A DNA stretch of 64,000 bases from a virus. Location of the stretch: positions 113,879-177,878 of IMG/VR virus record IMGVR_UViG_3300047510_001668. One strand, written 5' to 3'. A program made the position numbers and the translations under genes. The notes below the pieces were generated by a model, which was given only the letters and a program-made list of their open reading frames with translations, was not told the origin of the DNA and ran no database searches. Below are positions 22,218-30,333 of this stretch, in pieces; positions within the stretch are counted from its first letter, which is position 1; each line of letters begins with the position of its first letter.

Positions 22218-23259
22218 TGTCATACTCCTCGTTAATCATCTCATCTGTGAACTCTGCCACCAGAGATGATGTGGAGATGGCATAGTTTTGTTTGATCCAA
22301 TCCTGAAAAGATGCATCCTTCAGGATGGGCATCCAGAACTCTCTGGCATATGTATCATTCAAGCGATACTTCTTGTCCTCACCCTTCTTTTGATACCAAC
22401 CATTCTGTGGCTTCACCACGTGTCCTGATTCCAGAGCCACATCCAGAAGACCAGACCAGGTGCTGATGCCACCTTCGAATGACACTTCCACAGGAATCTT
22501 GCTCTTCTCACGAACGAAGCGAGACTTTTCCACATTGATGATGAAGTTGTAACCCGTCAACCCATCAGCATCTTTTTCTTGTTGACGACCAATGATGAAG
22601 ATGTTGTCAGCCGAGTAGTAGATGCCAGTGCCACCAGACACGATGTCCTTGGGGAACATACCAATTTCCTTGTAGGTGTGATTCACCACCACCATGGGAA
22701 TGTCCTTGATGGTCAAATGAGGCGTGGACATACGGAACAAGCTCTTCAATTGCTTGGCGCGAGTCATGTCTGCCACGCTCTTGCCTTCCAAAGCATCTTC
22801 CACTTCCTTGCGTGATGCTAGATTACCTACAGAGTCCACGATGATGATGACATGCTCGCCACGTTCAATGTTGTTGATTTGTGACATCATATCATGCTTC
22901 AGTTGTTCAATGTCTGTGATGGGTGTGTGAATCACACGGTCCGTATCAATGCCAAAGCTCTTGAAATAGCCAGCCGGTGCACCAAACTCTGAATCATAGA
23001 ACAAGATGGCAGCATCTTCATACTTCTCCAGATAGCTCTTGGCCAACAACATGGCAAAGGCGGTCTTGAAGTGCTTGCTAGGGCCGGCGAACACCGTCAA
23101 TCCAGGCGTCAACCCACCATCCAAACGACCTGACAACGCCACGTTAATCATGGGCACAGGTGTCTGAATCATGTCCTTGGCAGAAAAGAACTTGCTTTCT
23201 GTCAGAATTTCTGTTTCACGAATTGTGGAATTCTTACGCAACTTATTGATTAATGACAT
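22210..23259 (-). CDS. uvsX: UvsX recombinase (RecA-like)
   Basis: The 349-residue strand-exchange protein forms filaments on single-stranded DNA. Walker A is GPSKHFKT (residues 59-66), as in T4 UvsX, and Walker B is HVIIIVDSVGN near 138-148. The loop region MVVVNHTYKEIG...SGGTGIYYSADN is typical. It works with UvsY (47026-47466) and gp46/47. It is followed by a small gene and gp41 in the same run and is preceded by gp43, with a GGAGATGTT ribosome-binding site. Confidence 0.97.
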   Translation of the reverse strand: MSLINKLRKNSTIRETEILTESKFFSAKDMIQTPVPMINVALSGRLDGGLTPGLTVFAGPSKHFKTAFAMLLAKSYLEKYEDAAILFYDSEFGAPAGYFKSFGIDTDRVIHTPITDIEQLKHDMMSQINNIERGEHVIIIVDSVGNLASRKEVEDALEGKSVADMTRAKQLKSLFRMSTPHLTIKDIPMVVVNHTYKEIGMFPKDIVSGGTGIYYSADNIFIIGRQQEKDADGLTGYNFIINVEKSRFVREKSKIPVEVSFEGGISTWSGLLDVALESGHVVKPQNGWYQKKGEDKKYRLNDTYAREFWMPILKDASFQDWIKQNYAISTSSLVAEFTDEMINEEYDNA

Positions 23260-23268
23260 AACATCTCC

Positions 23269-25764
23269 TTAGAATAGGTCATCCAATGTGGCAACTTTAT
23301 TTGTACTCCATCCCAGACAATCCAGAATGGTTCTCATAGGCTCCAAGAAACTCTTGTCGAACATAGTATGATAATCAACATACTTGTGTAAGTCAAGCTC
23401 TTTTGGTAAACTGGTTGTGAAGGCGATGCTGTTCTCCTTGATGGGATTGGGTTCCTTCAGATACAAGTATTTCACTTTATCTCCTTCCTTAATCAACTCA
23501 TATTTCTTGTCCAGTTTTTTTGCTTTGATGTAGTGATTGTGTAACAAGGCACCCCGAACGTGAAGTGGTGTGGCTTTCATGTAGATGGTTGAACCAGAAT
23601 GATACTTGGCCAGATTGTTGGCACTTCTAGGGAAGGCAATTTCTTCTGGCGCCATTTGATGAAACTTCTGCTCCAAATCAGCAATGAAGTCTTGAATTTC
23701 AGTTTGTGTACAGGTCAGTGCCATCTTCACGGCATCACGAAGATACTGTCGAACACTGCCAGGCGTGCTGCTTCTGACAATCTCCAAGCCTTGCACCTTC
23801 AACTTGGGTTCCTGGTATCGCACACCTTCACTATCATACACGTTCAAGGCATATCGCTTCTTGGCCACCCAGATGGCACGGTCAGCAATCACCTCTCGCT
23901 TGAACTCCATCTTGGACACATACCCATTGGTGGAATGCATGATATGTTCACAGGCATCTGCCAACACCTTGGCCACCTTGTCTTTGCAGAACTTGTCAAT
24001 CACATCCACCACTTTGCTCTTGTCCAGATTGGAGAAGTGTTTCTGAACCAAATGATCCAATGTGATGTAGCAACTGTCTGTGTCAGAATAGAATGTGTAC
24101 TCCACACCTTCTGTCTCACACACCTTGTTCAAGTATTCATTCAAGGAACGACCCACGTGCTGAATGATGTACTGACCAGTCAGAGTGATGCCTTCGGCAA
24201 TTCTGTCATCATAGAATCGGAAGTATTGATTGGCCCAGGCACCATACAAACTGTTCAATTGAATCTTTCTAGCCATCTGAATGTTGTTGTACTTGCTGAT
24301 GAGCTTCACCTGGTTCACATCCTTGGTCTTCTCATATTCCTTCTGTGCTTCAATCATCTTCTTCTTGTAGAACACACGTTCTGTGAAAATCTTTTCCACA
24401 ATCTCAGGAAACAATCCCTGATGTTTGTGAGTGTAGCAATAGCCGTTTGCTGCCATGGCGTAATTCTTGTTCTTCAAGAAGTCATGGAAGTTCACATCTC
24501 CCTCCAACAGAATTTCTGGGCTGGCGTCGGCTGTGACACCCACCATCATGGTCTCAGGGCTCATGTTGTATTGCATGATGATGCTGGGATACAGAGATGC
24601 GGCGTCAAAACTCACCACCCAATCATACTTGCCAGGTACAGGTTCTTTCACATAGGCACCGGCAATGGTTCTGCCTTCATTGTCCTTCTTCTGATGCACA
24701 ATGATGTTCTTGGCCCAGAGATGATTATGAAGAATACAATCCCAGGTTCTCACCGCCGAGAAGATGTCTGTGAAGTTGCACTTGGCGTCATAGGCCATGG
24801 TGATAACCAGCTCAATCAACTTCATCTTGTCTTCCAAGGCATCCACCAGTTCCACGTCCACGATGTTGTACTCCACAAACGACTGCCAATCTTCTGTGTA
24901 GTGTTCTTTGAATGTCTCGTAGCCATGTTCCAACTTTCTACGACCCAACTCTTGTTGAGCAATGTAATCCAACTTGTAACTTTCTTGCGCTGAATATGTG
25001 AATTTCTTGTACAAGTCCAAGTAATCCAAGTTGCTGATGCCATAGATGTCGGCTGTGAGATACTCACGTCCATTCATGGTCACAGTTCGTTCATTCACAA
25101 TGCGCCACGGCGACAGATCCTTCACACGATCCTCACCCAACACTCGCTTAATTCTTACCATGAGATAGGGCAAGTCGAACAATTGTGTGTTCCACCCTGT
25201 CACCACATCAGGACAGTTAAGTTGCCAGAAGCGCAAGAAGGTGGAAAGTAGGTCGGCCTCATCTCGACACTTGATGTATTCGAAATTTTTCTTGATGTTG
25301 CTGATATCAAACTTCTTGGCACCAAATGTGGTAATCTTCTTGGTGATGTTGTCTTGCACAGTAATCAGCAACACCTCTTCAATGGGATTGTCCACGCTCG
25401 GGAACCCATTCTCTGATGCAGTTTCAATGTCAATAGTGAAGATGGTGAGTTGACTAATATCATAGTCCACCTCTTCTGGATATTCTTCTGTGATGTATTG
25501 ATAGGCGAATGATGTGTTGCCGAAGATGGGGAAGTTTTCCACCTCCTTGTACTTCTTCATGAAGTCCTTGGCATCATTAATGTCACCAAACTTCATGGGC
25601 TCTAGGTTGTCGCCAAACAAACTCTTGTGTTTGCTTTCCTGTTTCGTCTTGATGAACATGGTGGGACGAAATTCCACCTTGTGGTTGTCTTTCTTGCCAT
25701 TACGAACTTCACGAACCAATAGTTTGTTTCCAAACTGCAATACACTAGTGTAAAACTTTTTCAT
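23269..25764 (-). CDS. 43: DNA polymerase (gp43, family B)
   Basis: An 831-residue family B polymerase with proofreading. Exonuclease motifs are FTIDIETASENG (about residue 108), VVTGWNTQLFDLPYL (about 186), and YNIVDVELVD (about 297). Polymerase motifs are FDAASLYPSIIM (motif A), KIQLNSLYGAWAN (motif B) and YSDTDSCYI (motif C). It is the replicative polymerase working with the gp45 clamp and gp44/62 loader. It lies behind a promoter at 25801-25829 that is nested in a terminator. It is intact, slightly shorter than T4's 898 residues, with no intein or intron insertion visible. Confidence 0.97.
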   Translation of the reverse strand: MKKFYTSVLQFGNKLLVREVRNGKKDNHKVEFRPTMFIKTKQESKHKSLFGDNLEPMKFGDINDAKDFMKKYKEVENFPIFGNTSFAYQYITEEYPEEVDYDISQLTIFTIDIETASENGFPSVDNPIEEVLLITVQDNITKKITTFGAKKFDISNIKKNFEYIKCRDEADLLSTFLRFWQLNCPDVVTGWNTQLFDLPYLMVRIKRVLGEDRVKDLSPWRIVNERTVTMNGREYLTADIYGISNLDYLDLYKKFTYSAQESYKLDYIAQQELGRRKLEHGYETFKEHYTEDWQSFVEYNIVDVELVDALEDKMKLIELVITMAYDAKCNFTDIFSAVRTWDCILHNHLWAKNIIVHQKKDNEGRTIAGAYVKEPVPGKYDWVVSFDAASLYPSIIMQYNMSPETMMVGVTADASPEILLEGDVNFHDFLKNKNYAMAANGYCYTHKHQGLFPEIVEKIFTERVFYKKKMIEAQKEYEKTKDVNQVKLISKYNNIQMARKIQLNSLYGAWANQYFRFYDDRIAEGITLTGQYIIQHVGRSLNEYLNKVCETEGVEYTFYSDTDSCYITLDHLVQKHFSNLDKSKVVDVIDKFCKDKVAKVLADACEHIMHSTNGYVSKMEFKREVIADRAIWVAKKRYALNVYDSEGVRYQEPKLKVQGLEIVRSSTPGSVRQYLRDAVKMALTCTQTEIQDFIADLEQKFHQMAPEEIAFPRSANNLAKYHSGSTIYMKATPLHVRGALLHNHYIKAKKLDKKYELIKEGDKVKYLYLKEPNPIKENSIAFTTSLPKELDLHKYVDYHTMFDKSFLEPMRTILDCLGWSTNKVATLDDLF

Positions 25765-25800
25765 TCAACCGCTCCCGGGTCTTGAATGTGATTATGTTTT

Positions 25801-25829
25801 AATATAAACAAAACAACCAGGGATGTCAA
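25801..25829 (-). promoter_or_regulatory. Sigma70-like early promoter for gene 43
   Basis: TTGACA, 17 nt, TATATT on the minus strand, ending 37 nt before the gp43 start. The -35 box lies in the loop of a terminator hairpin and the T-tract forms the spacer. Confidence 0.8.
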
Positions 25830-25840
25830 GCACCCCTGGT
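25805..25840 (-). terminator. Intrinsic terminator overlapping the gp43 promoter
   Basis: A 7-bp stem ACCAGGG/CCCTGGT (25834-25840 with 25816-25822) and an 11-nt loop, followed on the minus strand by TTGTTTTGTTT. It would end transcripts coming from the gene at 25845-26147. Only upstream transcripts contain the hairpin; those from the nested promoter start after it. Confidence 0.75.
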
Positions 25841-25844
25841 GTTG

Positions 25845-26147
25845 TTATGGTAGCAATTCAATTTTTGGTTTGTTGGGAACCACAATACCTTTTCCTGTGA
25901 TGCTATGATATTGATTCCGAAGTTCATCAGCAGGTTCTGTGAACAGAATGATGTGTTTCTTGTCAAACTCGAACATCCGAGATTGTGAGAAAATCATGTA
26001 GGGTGCCAGACCCACGCTGTATTGTCCCTTTTCATTGGGAACAATCATCACCATGAGGGGTGTGTCAATGTCTACGGTATTCTCACGTATGGTGACATCA
26101 CCAATTAAATCTTCGCCTAGAAGCGTCTTGATACACATTAAAGCCAT
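25845..26147 (-). CDS. Conserved phage protein, Sm-like candidate
   Basis: A 100-residue beta-rich protein: CIKTLLGEDLIGDVTIRENTVDIDTPLMVMI with a later FTEPADELRNQYHSITGKGIVVP. The start pattern (strand, GE-L-GDV, strand) recalls Sm/LSm-like small barrels found in T4-like environmental phages. A second protein with this type of opening (FKVVRLKTGESILCSM) is at 45100-45558. Two in-frame ATGs, at 26147 and 26138, are possible. It lies between hsp20 and the terminator before gp43. Function unknown; the fold guess is tentative. Confidence 0.65.
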   Translation of the reverse strand: MALMCIKTLLGEDLIGDVTIRENTVDIDTPLMVMIVPNEKGQYSVGLAPYMIFSQSRMFEFDKKHIILFTEPADELRNQYHSITGKGIVVPNKPKIELLP

Positions 26148-26157
26148 GATATACTCA

Positions 26158-26176
26158 ATTGTAGGAGTGTTAGGAG
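26158..26176 (+). repeat. Motif TTGTAGGNGTGTTAG, copy downstream of hsp20
   Basis: The plus strand reads ATTGTAGGAGTGTTAGGAG. It is an inverted near-copy (18 of 19 positions) of the sequence in the hsp20 promoter at 26676-26694, so the hsp20 gene is bracketed. Confidence 0.8.
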
Positions 26177-26186
26177 GACTACTTAA

Positions 26187-26612
26187 TTATATAATGTCAA
26201 TCTTACGTGGCTTCTTTTCTTCTGGGATGATGCGTTCCAACTTAATGGCAAGCACACCGTCAGTCAATGAAGCATCACGTACTACTACGTCATCTGCGAG
26301 TGTCCACTTTCTAGTGAACGCACGCTTTGCTAAACCACGATGAACATATTCTTGTTCATCAGTGGATTCTGCCTTGGCTGAGATGGTGAGAACACCTTCA
26401 GCCAATTCAACATCAAGCTCACTGCGCTTGAATCCTGCCACAGCAAGTTCGATGCTCCAGTTTTCAGCATCATGCTTGATGATGTTGTATGGTGGGTAGT
26501 TGCTTGAAGCATTCATTGTTTGAATGTCTTGCAACCGATTCCAAAGTGGGTCAAACCCAATGGCCCATGGACCACCAATGCTGGATGTGTTGAATGTATA
26601 GGTACGTGTCAT
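26187..26612 (-). CDS. hsp20: Small heat-shock protein (Hsp20/IbpA family)
   Basis: A 141-residue alpha-crystallin-type chaperone. The core domain includes YNIIKHDAENWSIELAVAGF, then ELDVELAEGVLTISAK (residues ~66-82), and ends with LTDGVLAIKLERIIPEE; ER/KIDII resembles the C-terminal anchoring tail. Such genes are common in T4-like cyanophages, where they are proposed to help virion or host protein folding. It has its own sigma70-like promoter and a GGAGGAAT ribosome-binding site. A GNRA-loop hairpin (26638-26656 region, GATAC...GTATC) is in its leader. The gene is bracketed by inverted 19-bp motif copies. Confidence 0.95.
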   Translation of the reverse strand: MTRTYTFNTSSIGGPWAIGFDPLWNRLQDIQTMNASSNYPPYNIIKHDAENWSIELAVAGFKRSELDVELAEGVLTISAKAESTDEQEYVHRGLAKRAFTRKWTLADDVVVRDASLTDGVLAIKLERIIPEEKKPRKIDII

Positions 26613-26668
26613 AATTCCTCCTGTCGAGCGAATGTGTTAGTGATACCCTTTCGGCGTATCTAAGGTTA

Positions 26669-26697
26669 AATGTAACTCCTAACACCCCTACAATCAA
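26669..26697 (-). promoter_or_regulatory. Sigma70-like promoter for hsp20
   Basis: Minus strand TTGATT, 17 nt, TACATT, 57 nt before hsp20. Its spacer is filled by the 15-nt motif TTGTAGGGGTGTTAG. It is weaker than the other promoters by consensus. Confidence 0.6.
26676..26694 (-). repeat. Motif TTGTAGGNGTGTTAG, copy in hsp20 promoter
   Basis: The minus strand reads ATTGTAGGGGTGTTAGGAG. It matches the plus-strand copy at 26158-26176 at 18 of 19 positions, and the promoter at 19493 over the 15-nt core. Confidence 0.8.
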
Positions 26698-26705
26698 GTA
26701 CTACT

Positions 26706-27125
26706 TTACTTCTTTTTTCCGATATTATATTTTGCTACTAGATTCCAATCCTTCTTTTCACCAAAAGCCAACACCTTGATTTGTGATAATGGTGCTGTAT
26801 CTTCACACATATCAGCATCCACAATCTCCACCAAGCCCCAATCTTCTAACAGATGGGCCACCGTGTTTCTGCGTTGCAAATCATTGTCAGACAAGTCAGC
26901 TTGTTTGCCATCAAGTGCAAACAGTTCCTTGAAATGAACAATGAAGTATCTGCCTTGCTTATGTAAAATATGACAACTCTGATACAACGTTTGGTCTTTG
27001 CGTGATGCCACACCAATACGTGTCAGTGTTTCACGAACCTTCAGAAAGTCATCTTGATTCACCAGTTTCACTTCCACGGGGTGATACCCTGGAATACTAG
27101 GTATGTTTATTAAGTCATGTGCCAT
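26706..27125 (-). CDS. regA: RegA translational repressor
   Basis: The 139-residue protein matches T4 RegA: LYQSCHILHKQGRYFIVHFKELFALDGK near residues 47-74 is the conserved core, followed by DLQRRNTVAHLLEDWGLVEIV. RegA binds the start regions of many early phage mRNAs and blocks translation. It is in the classical T4 order gp44-gp62-regA, and its start overlaps gp62 by 11 nt. The gene's length is near T4's 122. Its target sites in this phage are not predictable from the protein. Confidence 0.95.
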   Translation of the reverse strand: MAHDLINIPSIPGYHPVEVKLVNQDDFLKVRETLTRIGVASRKDQTLYQSCHILHKQGRYFIVHFKELFALDGKQADLSDNDLQRRNTVAHLLEDWGLVEIVDADMCEDTAPLSQIKVLAFGEKKDWNLVAKYNIGKKK

Positions 27126-27570
27126 TTGTCAATCCACCTGTGTTCAATCGTTCCTTAATGGTATTTAGTTGGTCAGGTGATAGAATCCTCAGAGCTTGCT
27201 GTGCCTTCTCAGTATTGTAATGATAATACTGTTTCACCACTTCAAGGTCTTGGACTTTTTCAGCCTTCAACCACTTATTAAATCTCTTGCGAGGTCTAAT
27301 GGTATTTATAAGGAAATCAAACTGGAGGCGTTTCTCCAAATGGGGACGACTATTCATTTCGTTGGCTGCGTGCACGGTGTCAGCCCCGAAACTCAAACTT
27401 TTGTTCACAACAAACGGATTGTACTGCTTCTCACTCCATTCATCCACTATCAGATGTTCTTTAGTGTAATGAATGGCATTCACGAAATCAAAAGGACTGA
27501 TTTTCGGCATCTTGTATTCTTCCACAATCCAGTCCTTGATGATTTCTCCATCAAGGTTCTTCTCGGTCAT
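27115..27570 (-). CDS. 62: Clamp loader small subunit (gp62)
   Basis: The 151-residue protein contains the gp62 pattern SPFDFVNAIHYTKEHLI, then YNPFVVNKSLSF...ANEMNSRPHL and FLINTIRPRKRFNKWLKAE. gp62 joins four gp44 subunits to open the gp45 clamp and load it at primer ends. The start overlaps gp44's stop by 4 nt and its stop overlaps regA, as in T4, where the two are coupled. It is close to T4's 187 residues but shorter. Confidence 0.93.
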   Translation of the reverse strand: MTEKNLDGEIIKDWIVEEYKMPKISPFDFVNAIHYTKEHLIVDEWSEKQYNPFVVNKSLSFGADTVHAANEMNSRPHLEKRLQFDFLINTIRPRKRFNKWLKAEKVQDLEVVKQYYHYNTEKAQQALRILSPDQLNTIKERLNTGGLTNGT

Positions 27571-28511
27571 GACTTCATCTCACATGCAGCCATGATTTCT
27601 GTCAGGCACGCCACCAGATTGATTTCAGCATCAGCCACGAACGCTGCCTTGTACTGATAGTCAGCCAACAGCAACACCAACTGAGGAACCTGAACCACCT
27701 CAGGCAACAAGAAGTCATACAACTTTCTGAACAACACATTCGGGTCATTGTCCATGTTGTTCACCACCCAGGTTCGCATCTTCTTGAAGTCTTTCTCACG
27801 CAACGTCACCAACAATTCCTTCATGTTGGCATCAGACACATTGCTCAAGATGCCAGCATCAATTGTACCTGACACAGAGTACCGCTGCATCTCATTCAAC
27901 ACACGACGATAATCCGGAAAGTGCTTGTTCAACAACTCTGCCACCACTTTGGGGTCAAATGTCACGTTCTCGTTGTTCAGAATCTCCTGAACACGCTTGA
28001 AGAACTTGGAGGCCACCACAGGACGATCCTCCTTGTCCAACTTGAAATCAATCACTGTAGTCCGACTATGTAGGGGAGGGATGATTCTGTTCTTGTAATT
28101 GCAAGTGAAGATGAACCGACAATTCTTGCTGAACTCCTCAATGAATCCACGGAGAGCGGGTTGTGTGGAATTGGGATTGAGATAATCTGCCTCGTCAAGT
28201 ATCACCACCTTGACCTTACCGGCCAACGAAACTGTACTTGCGAAGTCTTTGATTTTAGTCCTCAATACATCAATACCTGATTCTTCTGAACCGTTGATGA
28301 TGATGTAGTCGCACCCCAATTCTTCACACAGAGCCCGAGCGATTGTGGTCTTACCTGTACCCGCTGTACCCGACAACAACATGTTGGGGATGTTGTCCTG
28401 GTCCACAAACTCCTGGAATGTGTTTTTCAACTTGTCAGGCAGAATACAATCACTGATTTTCCGCGGACGATATTTTTCAACCCAAAGAAACTGCTCACGA
28501 TTGGCTTCCAT
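27567..28511 (-). CDS. 44: Clamp loader ATPase subunit (gp44)
   Basis: A 314-residue AAA+ ATPase. Walker A is GTAGTGKT (residues 48-55), Walker B/DEAD is VVILDEADYLN near 106-116, and sensor 1 is FIFTCNYKNRI near 143. The expected SRC motif is replaced by HSRTT near 162. It powers loading of the gp45 clamp. The gene order gp45, gp44, gp62, regA is that of T4. The start codon follows gp45 by only 2 nt. Confidence 0.96.
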   Translation of the reverse strand: MEANREQFLWVEKYRPRKISDCILPDKLKNTFQEFVDQDNIPNMLLSGTAGTGKTTIARALCEELGCDYIIINGSEESGIDVLRTKIKDFASTVSLAGKVKVVILDEADYLNPNSTQPALRGFIEEFSKNCRFIFTCNYKNRIIPPLHSRTTVIDFKLDKEDRPVVASKFFKRVQEILNNENVTFDPKVVAELLNKHFPDYRRVLNEMQRYSVSGTIDAGILSNVSDANMKELLVTLREKDFKKMRTWVVNNMDNDPNVLFRKLYDFLLPEVVQVPQLVLLLADYQYKAAFVADAEINLVACLTEIMAACEMKS

Positions 28512-28513
28512 GA

Positions 28514-29194
28514 TTACACCTTAGATGTAGAGTCAGCCGCAATAAGATATGTTAAGTCAGAAGAAGTGGACTCAAAGAAGAACACCAACACCTTGCCTGT
28601 CTTGGCCACGGCGTGAGCCACACGAACATTGTACTCATCAGCCACCACCTTGAAGCTGTCAATGGCCATCTTCACATTGAAAGATGATGTGGAGTCACCC
28701 AAAGGCTTCTTGTAGCTGTGAGAAGTGCTGTTCTTCGGGTCATTGATGCTGAGTGTCACCTTGCCCTTGTCAGACACGATGTTCAACATGGTGGCGGACA
28801 CGATGCTAGCGGTCTTCACAATGGTCTGAATGTCAGATGCCGTCATCTTGAATGAGTACACATCCTCCAACTGAGGAGGATTCTCATTAGGCGCTGTCAC
28901 CAGACTCTCATCAGCATAGAAATATTCCATCTCACCGCCGTTCTCAGAACGAATGGTGAGGCTCTTGTCGCCAAACTCCACGTCAGGATTCTGTGACACG
29001 GAAATCAAAGACAGGAGTTGATTCAAATCATAAATGGCAAACTGCTGTGGGAATGTTTCATCCACTACCGCACGTGCCTGAATGCTGTTCACGGCATTGC
29101 GAGTTGCCAACTTCTTGCCTGGCTTCACTAGCAGGTTGCTGCTGATTTGTGCGAAGCTTTGAAGAAGTGAAAGTGTCTTGCTGCTAATCTTCAT
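28514..29194 (-). CDS. 45: Sliding clamp (gp45)
   Basis: A 226-residue processivity factor which forms a trimeric ring. It matches T4 gp45 in length (228) and in segments FGDKSLTIRSENGGEMEYFYAD and NEN-PQLEDVYSFKMTASDIQTI. In addition to tethering gp43, gp45 activates late transcription in T4 through gp33/gp55, linking replication with the late promoters seen here. The ribosome-binding site is GAGGAG. The gene heads the clamp/loader/RegA run. Confidence 0.95.
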   Translation of the reverse strand: MKISSKTLSLLQSFAQISSNLLVKPGKKLATRNAVNSIQARAVVDETFPQQFAIYDLNQLLSLISVSQNPDVEFGDKSLTIRSENGGEMEYFYADESLVTAPNENPPQLEDVYSFKMTASDIQTIVKTASIVSATMLNIVSDKGKVTLSINDPKNSTSHSYKKPLGDSTSSFNVKMAIDSFKVVADEYNVRVAHAVAKTGKVLVFFFESTSSDLTYLIAADSTSKV

Positions 29195-29199
29195 AAAGG

Positions 29200-29490
29200 T
29201 TACTCCTCAGTAGTGTGTTCAAATGTATCATGGATGTACAATAATATAATTGCGTAATGTATGATTTTCAAGATGTCTTTTCTGTTGTACCCATTTTTCT
29301 TTCCATAACGCTGTGCATACTTCAAGATGTTGCCAACGGTGAAGCCTACACCATGACCACCATCAATGATGAATTCCGTGGCTTGAAACTTGTTTCGGGA
29401 ATAATGTTCATCATAGGTGCTGTCAATGTAGGCTTTCAATTCATTAAGGATTCTATCCTCAAGAAATTTATAGTTGATGTCCTCACGCAT
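29200..29490 (-). CDS. DUF3310-like conserved phage protein
   Basis: The 96-residue protein starts MREDINYKFLEDRI (start at 29490 chosen because it overlaps the upstream zinc protein by only 8 nt). The segment ATEFIIDGGHGVGFTVGNILKYAQRYGKKNGYNRKDILKIIHYAIILL has the GxGFxxGNILKYxxRxxxKNG signature of the DUF3310 family, often annotated as nucleotide-kinase-like without biochemical proof. It lies just before gp45 with a 5-nt gap. Function unknown. Confidence 0.8.
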   Translation of the reverse strand: MREDINYKFLEDRILNELKAYIDSTYDEHYSRNKFQATEFIIDGGHGVGFTVGNILKYAQRYGKKNGYNRKDILKIIHYAIILLYIHDTFEHTTEE

Positions 29491-29848
29491 GTTTACCGTC
29501 CTCAATGATGGGTTTACCTTGACCGTGTGTTTCACACAACGTTTGATACCAGCTGTCGCCACGCAGATTGCCTGGCGCACCACAAAGTTCACAGACTGTG
29601 AAACTTCTCTTTTCCACTTCACGAATTTTCTCATCCAATTTATCATCAATCACATCCGTGTAAATGCGAAGCCCACCCCACTTCTCCTTGACTTGAATCA
29701 CCTTGGTGTGTGTACGATGTTCCTTCATGAAGTAAAACACTTCACGAACAAGTGGTTCCCATCCCTTGCCAACAGACTCAATGGCGAGAGTCAGGTCATA
29801 TCCCTCATAGATGACATAGGTTGGATACCGAGGACTCACAGGTTTCAT
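29483..29848 (-). CDS. Small zinc-finger-like conserved phage protein
   Basis: The 121-residue protein has VIQVKEKWGGLRIYTDVIDD at residues 50-69 and a C-terminal metal site CELCGAPGNLRGDSWYQTLCETH (two CxxC-type Cys, then Cys and His). KEKWGGLRxY plus a Cys4/Cys3His module is a recurrent phage and bacterial small-protein family with no established function. A good ribosome-binding site (AAGGAGTAATT) precedes it and a promoter at 29878-29905 lies directly upstream. It begins the run leading to gp45. Confidence 0.8.
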   Translation of the reverse strand: MKPVSPRYPTYVIYEGYDLTLAIESVGKGWEPLVREVFYFMKEHRTHTKVIQVKEKWGGLRIYTDVIDDKLDEKIREVEKRSFTVCELCGAPGNLRGDSWYQTLCETHGQGKPIIEDGKHA

Positions 29849-29877
29849 AATTACTCCTTGTTAAACTAATACAATGA

Positions 29878-29905
29878 AATGTAATGTGTTCTCACACATT
29901 GTCAA
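29878..29905 (-). promoter_or_regulatory. Sigma70-like promoter with dyad in the spacer
   Basis: Minus strand TTGACA, 16 nt, TACATT, before the zinc-finger-like gene and gp45. The spacer holds a dyad with 7-bp arms AATGTGT/ACACATT (29883-29900), well placed to be an operator. Confidence 0.6.
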
Positions 29906-30062
29906 GATGAACATTCACCACTGGAATGTCGGTGCATCTCGTCCACTTAACATCAGGTCTATCACCAGTTCTTACATATCCAATAAACACTTTACCATCC
30001 TTGGTGGTGGCAACCAGATAGGGCCTGTCTCCTATGGCCACACATGATACAACTTCACTCAT
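29892..30062 (-). CDS. Small protein of 56 residues, unrecognised
   Basis: A short frame starting MSEVVSCVAIGDRPYLVATTKDGKVFIGYV and ending VVNVHLDNV. A strong GGGAGG site precedes the ATG, and the frame begins 2 nt after the stop of the upstream membrane-protein gene. Predicted to be beta-rich (alternating hydrophobic residues with DGK turns), so a small barrel is possible. The end overlaps the dyad in the promoter at 29878. No function is assigned. Confidence 0.65.
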   Translation of the reverse strand: MSEVVSCVAIGDRPYLVATTKDGKVFIGYVRTGDRPDVKWTRCTDIPVVNVHLDNV

Positions 30063-30063
30063 A

Positions 30064-30333
30064 TCAACCTCCCAAGAATGTTGCGGAAATCCAAATACCT
30101 ACATAACTTCCCACCACAGACCCAAGTGCATATCCTGCCCATTGATGGAATTGGTCTTGTCCATGTGCAATCTTACGGATTACAAAGAAGTTGATGGAGG
30201 CAATCATGAAGTCGCTCATGGCTGCTGTGTGATAATGAGCATCTGCCACGGCACGAAAGTTGATACACCAAACGGTGTAACTCAGTACCTGAATGAAGAA
30301 TAGCACCGCTGCTTCTTTTAACTTTGTCATCAT
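30064..30333 (-). CDS. Small three-segment membrane protein
   Basis: The 89-residue protein starts MMTKLKEAAVLFF (start at 30333 follows GGGAG). Three hydrophobic segments lie at about residues 7-27, 40-58 and 62-84, ending in YALGSVVGSYVGIWISATF. This ending resembles GNLVGKYVGMS of the protein at 2666-2947, so they may be distant relatives. Its start overlaps the SPOUT methyltransferase stop. Unknown role in the inner membrane. Confidence 0.7.
   Translation of the reverse strand: MMTKLKEAAVLFFIQVLSYTVWCINFRAVADAHYHTAAMSDFMIASINFFVIRKIAHGQDQFHQWAGYALGSVVGSYVGIWISATFLGG

Noticed and set aside
23599-24993. Plus-strand open frame of 464 codons
   Set aside because: It is exactly opposite gene 43, has no promoter or ribosome-binding site, and its translation is low in expected protein patterns. 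It is a shadow of the polymerase codon usage.
26158-26200. Plus-strand promoter formed by the motif and TATAAT at 26190
   Set aside because: The distance from TTGTAG to TATAAT is 25 nt, too long, and no plus-strand gene follows.
27303-27312. TATAAATA box within gene 62
   Set aside because: It is coding for INTIRP, and the next gene regA starts 180 nt away and is coupled to gp62.
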